A stretch of 64,000 nucleotides of DNA, taken from the NCBI RefSeq assembly GCF_030852425.1, contig NZ_NSDM01000001.1, positions 682,001-746,000 of the forward strand, given 5' to 3'. The position numbers were made by a program, and so were the translations under genes. The notes under the pieces are model-generated. The model saw nothing but the letters and a program-made list of their open reading frames with translations, was not told the DNA's origin and made no database searches. The DNA comes from Saccharothrix longispora. Its GTDB lineage: Bacteria > Actinomycetota > Actinomycetes > Mycobacteriales > Pseudonocardiaceae. Positions 56,915-64,000 of this stretch are shown piece by piece (the stretch's first letter is position 1; each line of letters opens with the position of its first letter).

Positions 56915-58591
56915 GTGACGACTGATCCCAAACCTGTCGGGCAGCCCTCGCCCGGTGATCCGAAGGCCGACCGCCCGGGGCGCACGGACCACGTCGTGTT
57001 CGGCGTGGCCGCCGTCGTGACGCTCGGGTTCGTCGCCTGGGGGGTGTTCGCCACGTCGTCCCTCGGCGCGGCGGCCAAAGCCGCCCTGAGCTGGGTCATC
57101 GGCAACCTCGGCTGGGCGTTCGTGCTGTGCGCGTCGGGGTTCGTGCTGTTCGCGCTGTGGCTCGCGGTGAGCCGCTACGGGCGCATCCCGCTCGGCCGTG
57201 ACGACGAGCGGCCGGAGTTCCGCACCATCTCCTGGGTGGCGATGATGTTCTCCGCGGGCATGGGCATCGGCCTCATGTTCTACGGGGTGAACGAGCCGCT
57301 GTCCCACTTCGTGGAGCCGCCGCCGGGCACGGTCGGCGGGGGCACGGACGAGGCGGTGCAGACCGCGATGGCCACCACCCTGTTCCACTGGACGCTGCAC
57401 CCGTGGGCGATCTACGCCGTCGTCGGCCTGGCCATCGCCTACGGCAGCTTCCGGCGCGGCCGCAGCCAGCTGATCAGCTCCGCGTTCGCCCCGCTCATCG
57501 GGCAGCGCCGGGCGAGCGGCGCGGCCGGGCGGGCCATCGACGTGCTGGCGATCTTCGCGACGTTGTTCGGCTCGGCCGCGTCCCTCGGGCTCGGCGCGCT
57601 CCAGATCGGCAGCGGTCTGGAGGTCGCGGGCTGGCTGGGCGACGTCGGCAACGGCGTGCTCGTCGGCGTCATCGCGGTGCTGACCGCGGCGTTCGTGGTC
57701 TCGGCGGTGTCCGGCGTGGCCAAGGGCATCCAGTGGCTGTCGAACACCAACATGGTGCTGGCCGTGGTGCTCGCGGCGTTCGTGTTCGTCGTCGGCCCCA
57801 CCGTGTTCGTGCTGAACCTGCTGCCCGTCGCGATCGGCGACTACTTCCGCGACCTGGCCGACATGGCGGGCCGCACGGCGGCGTCCGGCGGCGACGCGAC
57901 CGAGACGTGGCTGTCCGGCTGGACGATCTTCTACTGGGCGTGGTGGATCTCGTGGACGCCGTTCGTCGGCATGTTCATCGCCCGCATCAGCCGGGGTCGC
58001 ACGATCCGGCAGTTCGTGGCGGGCGTCATCGGCGTGCCCAGCACGGTGAGCCTCGTCTGGTTCTGCGTGTTCGGCGGCACGGCGATCTCCGTGCAGCGGT
58101 CGGGCACCGACCTCGCCGGCACGGCCACCCCGGAGGGGCAGCTGTTCGCCCTGCTCGACGGGTTCCCGCTGGCCGGCGTCGCCGGTGTCGTGGTGATGGT
58201 GCTGGTCGCGATCTTCTTCGTGTCGGGGGCGGACGCCGCGTCGGTCGTCATGGGCACCCTGTCGCAGCGCGGCTCGATCCGCCCCGCGAAGGGCGTCGTC
58301 GTCTTCTGGGGCGTGCTGACGGGCGCGGTCGCGGCGGTGATGCTGCTGGTCGGCGGCTCGAACGGGCTGACCGGCCTGCAGAACCTGACGGTCATCGCCG
58401 CCCTGCCGTTCATGCTGGTGATGATCGGCCTGTGCGCGTCGCTGGCCAAGGACCTGCGCAGCGACCCCCTCATCCGGCGCGAGGAGCGCGTGGCCGAGGT
58501 GATGGAGGTCGTCACCGACCACGCCGACCGGCTGGGACCCGAGGAGACCGCCTACCGGACCGTCGAACGCCTCACCCGGAAGGGGACCTGA
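56915..58591 (+). CDS. BCCT family betaine/choline/carnitine transporter
   Basis: 558 residues from GTG 56915 with AAAGGGGGAAC upstream. Twelve membrane segments. The BCCT signature is WWISWTPFVGMFIARISRGR, and the glycine-rich helix AMMFSAGMGIGLMFYGVNEP is complete. It imports compatible solutes for osmoprotection by H+ or Na+ coupling. The C-terminal tail (EERVAEVMEVVTDHADRLGP) may sense osmotic change. Divergent from the copper module. Confidence 0.96.
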   Translation: MTTDPKPVGQPSPGDPKADRPGRTDHVVFGVAAVVTLGFVAWGVFATSSLGAAAKAALSWVIGNLGWAFVLCASGFVLFALWLAVSRYGRIPLGRDDERPEFRTISWVAMMFSAGMGIGLMFYGVNEPLSHFVEPPPGTVGGGTDEAVQTAMATTLFHWTLHPWAIYAVVGLAIAYGSFRRGRSQLISSAFAPLIGQRRASGAAGRAIDVLAIFATLFGSAASLGLGALQIGSGLEVAGWLGDVGNGVLVGVIAVLTAAFVVSAVSGVAKGIQWLSNTNMVLAVVLAAFVFVVGPTVFVLNLLPVAIGDYFRDLADMAGRTAASGGDATETWLSGWTIFYWAWWISWTPFVGMFIARISRGRTIRQFVAGVIGVPSTVSLVWFCVFGGTAISVQRSGTDLAGTATPEGQLFALLDGFPLAGVAGVVVMVLVAIFFVSGADAASVVMGTLSQRGSIRPAKGVVVFWGVLTGAVAAVMLLVGGSNGLTGLQNLTVIAALPFMLVMIGLCASLAKDLRSDPLIRREERVAEVMEVVTDHADRLGPEETAYRTVERLTRKGT

Positions 58592-58619
58592 CGCACCGCG
58601 GGGGCGCCGGGACCCGCTG

Positions 58620-59063
58620 TCACCGCTCCTCCCGGACGCCGAGCCGCGTGAGCAGGTCGGTCCCCAGGACGTCCAGGTCCGCGGCCACGGCGCGGTGGGC
58701 GGCGCGCCGGCGGGGCGCGGGCATGCGTTCCGCCGCGCGCACGGCCGCCAGCAGCTGCCCGAGGCGCTTCTCGGTCGCCTCCACGTACCCGCGCTCGGTC
58801 TCGCGCAGCTGGTCGAGGGCCTCGGCGAAGCCGGCGACGCGGGCGTGCAGGCGGGCGCCGTGACCGGAGTACCTGGTCAGCTCGTCCACCGGCACACCCA
58901 GCCGGGACGCCCGGAAGTGGTCGTAGCGGTCGCTCACGAGCGCGGCGGCCCGCACCGCGATCGGCGCCATCACCGGGATCAACGCGGGCGCCAGCACCTT
59001 GGCCACGCCCACGAGGTTCTTCGCCCGGCTCGGGGTGAACCCCTTGCCCTTCGCACGCGCCAC
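58620..59063 (-). CDS. Conserved unknown protein (possibly DUF6474)
   Basis: 147 residues from GTG 59063 with GAGGAGG upstream. Begins MARAKGKGFTPSRAKNLVGV, followed by a hydrophobic stretch VLAPALIPVMAPIAVRAAALV, then helical, charged sequence (LGVPVDELTRYSGHGARLHA). This recalls DUF6474 proteins of related genera from memory. Function unknown. Confidence 0.75.
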   Translation of the reverse strand: MARAKGKGFTPSRAKNLVGVAKVLAPALIPVMAPIAVRAAALVSDRYDHFRASRLGVPVDELTRYSGHGARLHARVAGFAEALDQLRETERGYVEATEKRLGQLLAAVRAAERMPAPRRRAAHRAVAADLDVLGTDLLTRLGVREER

Positions 59064-59168
59064 GGCGGCACCTCCTCACCACGAACAGTAGAGCCGTTCG
59101 GGCAAAAGATCGACTCGACCCGACGAGGTGCCGGCACGTGCGGGCACCCCACGGCTTACCCTTCAGCG

Positions 59169-60803
59169 GTGACTTCCCAGGTGCAGCTCGACGCCGGTGT
59201 GGTCACTCGTTGCCGGCGGCGGGTGCACCTCGAACACGATCCGGCCATGCGGGACGCGCCCACGCTGCCACCCGATCCCACCGGCAGGCAGCGCAAGGCC
59301 GACGCGACCGACCACCGCCGCGCCGTCGCGGCCGCGCTGGGCCGGGTCGTCGGCTCGGAGCTGGTGGAGGTCCCGCAGGACGTGCCCAGCGCCGACCGGG
59401 AACGCGTCACCGCCGCCGCGATGCGAGCCGGGGTGCGGTTCATCTGGGGCGCCGCCCTGCCGCGCGACCCGCTGGGCGGCCGGCGCGGGGGCATCGACCT
59501 GCTGGTCAAGGACACCACCGGGTACGTGCCGGTGCTCGTGGTGCGGCACAAGGTGAGCGATCCCGGGCAGGGCGCGCGCACGTCGCCGCTGTCCCACCCG
59601 CTGCCCGGCGGAGCGCGCGTCGACCCGTTGCGCAAGGTCCGCCCGCAGCCCCGTGACCAGCTCCGGCTCGCGCACGCCCAGCGCCAGCTCCAGGCCGCCG
59701 GGCACGCCGCGCGGGGCCGTGCCACCGGCGGGGTGGTCGGCATGGACGCCGACGTCGTCGTCTGGCACGACCTGGAGGCGCCGAACTGGCCCGGCGGCCG
59801 CACCGCGCTCGCCGAGTACGACTCGCGGTTCGCCGACCGGCTCGCCGTGGCGGCGGCCGCCGCGACCGGCGCGCAACCGCTGGCCCGGCCGTCGCGGATC
59901 GTGGAGTGCCGCAGCTGCCCCTGGTGGCCGGTGTGCGAGGGCGACCTGAGGACGGCCCGGGACGTGAGCCTCGTCGTGCGCGGCGAGGACGCCGTGGCGC
60001 TGCGCGGGGCCGGCGTGGCCACCGTCGACGACCTGGCCCTGCTCGACCCGGCCGAACCGGTGGTGCCGCTGGTCGGGATGCTGCACGCGGACGCCGTCGT
60101 GCTGGCCCGCGCGTGGCTGCGCGACCTGACCGTGGTGCGCCGCGTGCCGTCGATGGACGTGCCGCGCGCCGACGTCGAGGTCGACGTGGACATGGAGAGC
60201 TTCGGCGACCTCGGCGCGTACATGTGGGGGTGCCTGCTGTCCGGCGCGGACGTCGGCGAGGAGCACGGCTACCGCGCGTTCGCCACCTGGGACCCGCTGC
60301 CGTGCGACGACGAGGCGCGTTCGTTCGCCGAGTTCTGGGGCTGGCTCACCGACGTCCGCCTGCGCGCCCGCGCCCGCGGCCTGACCTTCCGCGCGTACTG
60401 CTACAACGAGCTGGCCGAGAACCGCTGGCTGCTGGGGTCCGCCCAGCGGTTCAAGGGCAGGCCGGGCATCCCGACCGTGGCCCAGGTGCGCGAGTTCATC
60501 TCGTCCGACGCGTGGGTGGACCTGTTCGGCATCGTGCAGCAGCAGTTCCTGTGCGCGCACGGCAAGGGCTTGAAGACGATCGCCCCGGTCGCCGGGTTCA
60601 CCTGGCGCGACCCGGAGGCGGGCGGCGAGAACTCGATGCGCTGGTACCGCGACGCGGTCGGCATGGACGGCCGACCCCCGGACCCGGACCAGGCCCGACG
60701 CCTCCTGGAGTACAACGAGGACGACGTGCGGGCCACCCACACCCTCCGCGACTGGATGACCTCGGACGCGATGGACGACCTCCCGTTCGCCGGCGACCTC
60801 TGA
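59169..60803 (+). CDS. TM0106-family RecB-like nuclease
   Basis: 544 residues from GTG 59169; TACCCT exactly six bases upstream suggests a leaderless transcript. N-terminal half is a Cas4/RecB-like nuclease: Cys in VVTRCRRRVHLEHD, LLVKDTTGYVPVLVVRHK and the triple-Cys ECRSCPWWPVCEGDL, which with the first Cys could hold a 4Fe-4S cluster. C-terminal half has an RNase H-like fold (VDMESFGDLGAYMWGCLL, then WYRDAVG and LLEYNEDDVRATHTLRDWM). Function in DNA metabolism is likely but not proven. Confidence 0.9.
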   Translation: MTSQVQLDAGVVTRCRRRVHLEHDPAMRDAPTLPPDPTGRQRKADATDHRRAVAAALGRVVGSELVEVPQDVPSADRERVTAAAMRAGVRFIWGAALPRDPLGGRRGGIDLLVKDTTGYVPVLVVRHKVSDPGQGARTSPLSHPLPGGARVDPLRKVRPQPRDQLRLAHAQRQLQAAGHAARGRATGGVVGMDADVVVWHDLEAPNWPGGRTALAEYDSRFADRLAVAAAAATGAQPLARPSRIVECRSCPWWPVCEGDLRTARDVSLVVRGEDAVALRGAGVATVDDLALLDPAEPVVPLVGMLHADAVVLARAWLRDLTVVRRVPSMDVPRADVEVDVDMESFGDLGAYMWGCLLSGADVGEEHGYRAFATWDPLPCDDEARSFAEFWGWLTDVRLRARARGLTFRAYCYNELAENRWLLGSAQRFKGRPGIPTVAQVREFISSDAWVDLFGIVQQQFLCAHGKGLKTIAPVAGFTWRDPEAGGENSMRWYRDAVGMDGRPPDPDQARRLLEYNEDDVRATHTLRDWMTSDAMDDLPFAGDL

Positions 60804-60812
60804 CCGCCACCC

Positions 60813-60968
60813 GCGAGTCGTAAGTCCAAACCCGGCGAGTCGTAAGTTCGGGCTCGGTGAGTCGTACGTTCGGGCTCAACGCGAACTTACGACTCGTCGG
60901 ACTTGAACCTACGACTCGCCGGGCCTGGACCTACGACTCGCGCGGGTTGAACGCACGACTCGCGCGGT
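60813..60968. repeat. Seven 22-bp repeat units: three direct, then four inverted
   Basis: Direct cores GAGTCGTA start at 60815, 60837 and 60859; inverted cores GAACYTACGACTC (last two diverged) start at 60883, 60905, 60927 and 60949. Every step within each set is exactly 22 bases. Same family as 12251-12338. Lies between the ends of two convergent genes, so it may also work as a terminator. Confidence 0.9.
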
Positions 60969-61720
60969 CAGCGGGGGGCCATGCGGAGGGCGCCGTCCAT
61001 GCGGATGACCTCGCCGTTCAGGTAGTCGTGCTCGACGATCGAGACGGCCAGGGCGGCGTACTCCTCGGGGAGGGCCAGGCGCTTCGGGAACGGCACGCCC
61101 GCCGCCAGGCCCGCGCGGAACTCCTCGGAGACCGTGGCCAGCATCGGCGTGTCCACGATGCCCGGCGCGATCGTCATCACCCGCACGCCCACGGACGACA
61201 GGTCGCGCGCCGCGGGCAGGGTCATGCCGACCACCGCGGCCTTGGACGCCGCGTACGCGACCTGGCCGATCTGCCCGTCGTACGCCGCGATCGACGCCGT
61301 GTTGACCACGACACCGCGCTGCCCGTGCTCCAGCGGCTCGGTCCCGCCCATCGCCGCCGCGGCCAGCCGCAGCACGTTGAACGTGCCGACCACGTTGACG
61401 TCCAGCACCTTGCGGTACAGGTCGAGGGGGTGCGGGCCGGACTTGCCGACGGTCCGCGTCGACGGGCCGATGCCCGCGCAGTTCACCACGATCCGCAGCG
61501 GCGAGCCGGAACCGGCGGCCGCGTCGACGGCGGCCTGGACGTCCTCCTCCGAGGTCACGTCCGCCGCGAGGTAGGTGACGCCCTCGACCGCTTCGGCGCC
61601 CCCCACCTTGAGGTCGAGCGCGAACACGGACGCGCCGCGCGCGGCCAGCGCCCGTGCGGTCGCGGCGCCCAGACCGGACGCGCCGCCGGTGACGATCGCC
61701 GCGGTACCCGAGATCTCCAT
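60968..61720 (-). CDS. SDR of the 3-hydroxyacyl-CoA dehydrogenase type 2 group
   Basis: 250 residues from ATG 61720. Cofactor motif IVTGGASGLGAATARALAAR with Asp in DLKVGG (NAD preference); catalytic NTASIAAYDGQIGQVAYAAS followed by K gives the full Ser-Tyr-Lys set. The sequence LTLPAARDLSSVGVRVMTIA with PGIVDTPM resembles mitochondrial HSD10-like enzymes in fatty-acid and branched-chain breakdown. Its ribosome site lies in a 23-bp palindrome. Confidence 0.93.
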   Translation of the reverse strand: MEISGTAAIVTGGASGLGAATARALAARGASVFALDLKVGGAEAVEGVTYLAADVTSEEDVQAAVDAAAGSGSPLRIVVNCAGIGPSTRTVGKSGPHPLDLYRKVLDVNVVGTFNVLRLAAAAMGGTEPLEHGQRGVVVNTASIAAYDGQIGQVAYAASKAAVVGMTLPAARDLSSVGVRVMTIAPGIVDTPMLATVSEEFRAGLAAGVPFPKRLALPEEYAALAVSIVEHDYLNGEVIRMDGALRMAPR

Positions 61721-61725
61721 GCATT

Positions 61726-61748
61726 CCTCCTGTCCGACGGACAGGAGG
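61726..61748. promoter_or_regulatory. 23-bp perfect palindrome over the SDR ribosome site
   Basis: Arms CCTCCTGTCCG and CGGACAGGAGG around one central base. The SDR ribosome-binding GGAGG lies inside one arm, so the element may act as an operator or as an RNA hairpin controlling translation. Confidence 0.75.
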
Positions 61749-61859
61749 TTAACGGTCGTTCAGCCCCCGGCGCTCGGACAGGTGCAGCAGTGCGACCAAC
61801 GGCACGGCCGCGAGCACGGCCATCCCGATGAACAGCAGCGAGACGAGGACGAGTTCCAT
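61749..61859 (-). CDS. 36-residue hydrophobic membrane microprotein
   Basis: From ATG 61859 with GGAAGGTCGAGG upstream to TAA at 61749. Sequence starts MELVLVSLLFIGMAVLAAVP and ends HLSERRGLNDR: a single helix with a basic cytoplasmic end. Stop is adjacent to the palindrome at 61726. Not recognised; could be a real short protein or a leader peptide for the SDR gene. Confidence 0.6.
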   Translation of the reverse strand: MELVLVSLLFIGMAVLAAVPLVALLHLSERRGLNDR

Positions 61860-62002
61860 GCCTCGACCTTCCCCCGGAGCAGGTCCGGCGCACATCCACC
61901 GCGAGAGGTGTTCCGGCGTACACCCAGGGGACTACCGATCTCACTCTCCGCATACAGCTCGTGTTCCACCCACCGCAAACTTCGGCCGGCACCGTCAACG
62001 GC

Positions 62003-63310
62003 ATGTTCGTCCGGCGGATCGCGGTCGTGGGAACGGGTTACGTGGGCCTGACGACGGGGGCGTGCCTGGCCTCCCTCGGTCATCGGGTCGTGTGCGCGGA
62101 CGTGGACGCGCTGAAGGTCGCCCGGCTGCGCGCCGGGCAGGTCGACATCCTCGAACCCGACCTCGCCGACCTGGTCGCGCGGGGCAGGTCGGCGGGCCGG
62201 TTGAACTTCGTGGAGGGCGCGCGGTACGCCGTGGCGGACGCCGAGGTGGTGTTCCTGTGCCTGCCGACGCCGATGGGCGCGGGCGGCGCGGCGGACCTGT
62301 CCGCGGTGGAGGCGGTGGCCGGCGAGATCAGGGACGTCCTGCCGCGCGGCGCGGTCGTCGTGTGCAAGTCGACCGTCCCGGTCGGCACGTCCACGCGGGT
62401 CGCCGCGCTGCTCGGCCGCGACGACGTCGCGGTGGTCTCGAACCCGGAGTTCCTGCGCGAGGGCAGCGCGGTGCGCGACTTCCTGCACCCCGACCGGATC
62501 GTCGTGGGCGCCGACTCCCCCCGGGCCGCCGAACGCGTCGCCGCCCTGTTCGCGAAGCTCGGCGCGCCCACCGTGCTGATGGACGCGGCCAGCGCCGAGA
62601 TGGTCAAGTACGCGGCCAACTGCTTCCTGGCGATGAAGCTGTCCTACGTGAACGCGGTCGCCGAGCTGTGCGAGCTGGTCGGCGCGGACGTCGCCTCGGT
62701 CACCGAGGGCATGGGGCACGACCGGCGCATCGGCCAGTCGTTCCTGCGGCCGGGCCCCGGCTGGGGCGGGTCGTGCCTGCCCAAGGACACGCACGCGATG
62801 GTGCGCATCGCCGAGGCGGTCGGCGTGGACTTCTCGCTGGTCAAGGCCACGATCGAGACCAACGGCCGGCAGCAGCGGCGGGTCGTGGACAAGCTGCGCG
62901 CCGCCGTCGGGACGCTCGCGGGCAGGCGGATCGGCGTGCTGGGCCTCGCGTTCAAGGCGGGCACCGACGACCTGCGCGACTCGCCCGCGCTGGCCGTGGC
63001 GGAGCTGCTCGCGTTCGAGGGGGCCGAGCTGGTCGCGCACGACCCGCAGGTGGACCGACCGCTGGTCGGCATGACCGTGGTGGGCGACCCGTACGCGGCC
63101 GTGCGCGGCGCGGACGCCGTGGTGCTGCTCACGGACTGGCCCGAGTTCCGCTCGCTCGACTGGGCGCGGGTCGCGGACGGGATGACCGGCTCCACGGTGC
63201 TCGACACCCGCGACCACCTGGACCCGGACGCCCTGCACCGGGCCGGCCTGGTGCTGCTCGGCCTCGGTCGCGAACCGGCGCGCGACGTGGCCGCGGTCCG
63301 CGCGCGGTAG
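62003..63310 (+). CDS. ugd: UDP-glucose 6-dehydrogenase
   Basis: 435 residues from ATG 62003; an in-frame GTG at 61961 would add 14 residues. NAD motif IAVVGTGYVGLTTGACLASL; catalytic Cys in PGWGGSCLPKDTHAMVRIA; KYAANCFLAMKLSYVNAVAEL is the conserved lysine region. It oxidises UDP-glucose twice to UDP-glucuronate for capsule, glycan or antibiotic sugars. No sugar-transferase neighbour is seen here. Confidence 0.95.
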   Translation: MFVRRIAVVGTGYVGLTTGACLASLGHRVVCADVDALKVARLRAGQVDILEPDLADLVARGRSAGRLNFVEGARYAVADAEVVFLCLPTPMGAGGAADLSAVEAVAGEIRDVLPRGAVVVCKSTVPVGTSTRVAALLGRDDVAVVSNPEFLREGSAVRDFLHPDRIVVGADSPRAAERVAALFAKLGAPTVLMDAASAEMVKYAANCFLAMKLSYVNAVAELCELVGADVASVTEGMGHDRRIGQSFLRPGPGWGGSCLPKDTHAMVRIAEAVGVDFSLVKATIETNGRQQRRVVDKLRAAVGTLAGRRIGVLGLAFKAGTDDLRDSPALAVAELLAFEGAELVAHDPQVDRPLVGMTVVGDPYAAVRGADAVVLLTDWPEFRSLDWARVADGMTGSTVLDTRDHLDPDALHRAGLVLLGLGREPARDVAAVRAR

Positions 63311-63376
63311 GTCTCCGGACGGGCAATCTCGTTAGCGGGGGTAACGGAACCGGCCGGCTCGACGTACGTTGTGGGC

Positions 63377-64000
63377 GTGTTCACCACTCGCCCCGAACTC
63401 GTCGGCACCCACGGCATGGTCGCGTCGACGCACTGGCTCGCGTCCTCCGCGGGCATGGCCGTGCTGGAGGACGGCGGCAACGCCTTCGACGCGGCGGTCG
63501 CCGTCGGCTTCGTGCTTCAAGTGGTGGAACCGCACCTCAACGGCCCCGGCGGCGAGGTGCCCGCGGTGTTCGCCGCCGCCGGCGAGACCACGCCCAGGGT
63601 GCTCTGCGGCCAGGGCGTGGCCCCCGCCGGGGCGACGATCGGGCACTACCGCGGCCTCGGGCTCGACCTCGTGCCGGGCAGCGGCCTGCTCGCCGCCACC
63701 GTGCCCGGCGCGTGGGACGGCTGGCTGACCCTGCTGCGCGACTACGGCACCAAGTCGCTGCGCGACGTCCTCGGGTACGCCATCGGCTACGCCCGCGACG
63801 GCTTCCCGCTGCTGGAGCGCGTGAGCCACACCGTCGCCACGGTCGCCGACCTGTTCCGCGACCACTGGACGACGTCGGCCGAGCTGTGGCTGCCCGGCGG
63901 CGCGCCCCCGGCGGCCGGCGCGCGCTTCCGCAACCCCCGGCTCGCCGACACCTGGGAGTGGCTGCTCGCCGCCGCCGAGGCCGCCGGGTCCGACCGCGAG
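63377..64000 (+). CDS. Gamma-glutamyltransferase-like protein (5-prime part)
   Basis: The first 208 codons, from GTG 63377; TACGTT is exactly six bases upstream, so the gene is probably leaderless. Begins MFTTRPELVGTHGMVASTHW, then SSAGMAVLEDGGNAFDAAVA and VVEPHLNGPGGEVPAVF, the GGT family entry motif. No signal peptide, so a cytoplasmic form. The catalytic Thr region lies beyond the window, so activity cannot be judged. Confidence 0.9.
   Translation, partial: MFTTRPELVGTHGMVASTHWLASSAGMAVLEDGGNAFDAAVAVGFVLQVVEPHLNGPGGEVPAVFAAAGETTPRVLCGQGVAPAGATIGHYRGLGLDLVPGSGLLAATVPGAWDGWLTLLRDYGTKSLRDVLGYAIGYARDGFPLLERVSHTVATVADLFRDHWTTSAELWLPGGAPPAAGARFRNPRLADTWEWLLAAAEAAGSDRE

Overview
This 64 kb window is the chromosomal replication-origin region of a very GC-rich actinobacterium. 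Gene order rpmH-dnaA-oriC-dnaN-gnd-recF-dciA-gyrB-gyrA, a rnpA-yidD-yidC-jag-rsmG-parA-parB arm on the other side, frequent GTG/TTG starts, DnaA boxes of the TTGTCCACA type and 14-bp parS palindromes all point to Actinobacteria. The serine/threonine kinase cluster, IdeR-like iron box and small conserved proteins (DUF3566, DLW-39, CrgA) fit the order Pseudonocardiales; a Saccharothrix/Actinosynnema/Lentzea-like genus is a guess.

Region 1 (1-4.1 kb): end of an unidentified gene, an ArsR-SRPBCC regulator with a palindromic operator, a GNAT acetyltransferase, a fold-type-I PLP aminotransferase and a D-Ala-D-Ala-ligase-like ATP-grasp enzyme, closed by a terminator. Region 2 (4.1-10.1 kb, minus strand): parB, parA, rsmG, a Nudix hydrolase, jag, yidC, yidD, rnpA, rpmH, with parS sites inside and between genes. 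Region 3 (10.1-22.7 kb): dnaA, an approximately 1 kb oriC, dnaN, gnd, recF, dciA, gyrB, gyrA and a DUF3566 membrane protein.

Region 4 (22.7-41.5 kb) follows the mycobacterial Rv0007-Rv0020c layout: tRNA-Ile, a 39-residue DLW protein, tRNA-Ala, DoxX, a DUF2020-like lipoprotein, a coiled-coil membrane protein, cyclophilin, rhomboid protease, a PH-domain protein, crgA, class E sortase, an FprA-type reductase under a probable iron box, trpG, and the minus-strand fhaA-fhaB-pstP-rodA-pbpA-pknA-pknB operon that couples phospho-signalling to septal and lateral peptidoglycan synthesis. It ends with tRNA-Leu and a strong terminator.

Region 5 (41.5-64 kb) is more accessory: a sugar/lactone module (NAD(P)-binding protein, aldonolactone oxidase, PLP deaminase/aldolase, TetR, GH1 glucosidase, MFS, SDR), a regulator cluster (XRE-TPR protein with an internal Tat-like segment, APH-like kinase, small unknown proteins), a copper module (copD, copC, ycnI-like, membrane protein), a BCCT transporter, a TM0106-type RecB-like nuclease, a 3-hydroxyacyl-CoA-dehydrogenase-like SDR with a 36-residue microprotein upstream, UDP-glucose dehydrogenase and the start of a gamma-glutamyltransferase-like gene.

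The least explained signals are a 22-bp repeat family present twice (four tandem units in oriC; three direct plus four inverted units near 60.9 kb, all on a 22-bp register), a 28-bp perfect palindrome beside a DnaA box in oriC, and DnaA-box clusters outside oriC (inside dciA and upstream of crgA). I saw no CRISPR array, insertion sequence, prophage or riboswitch.
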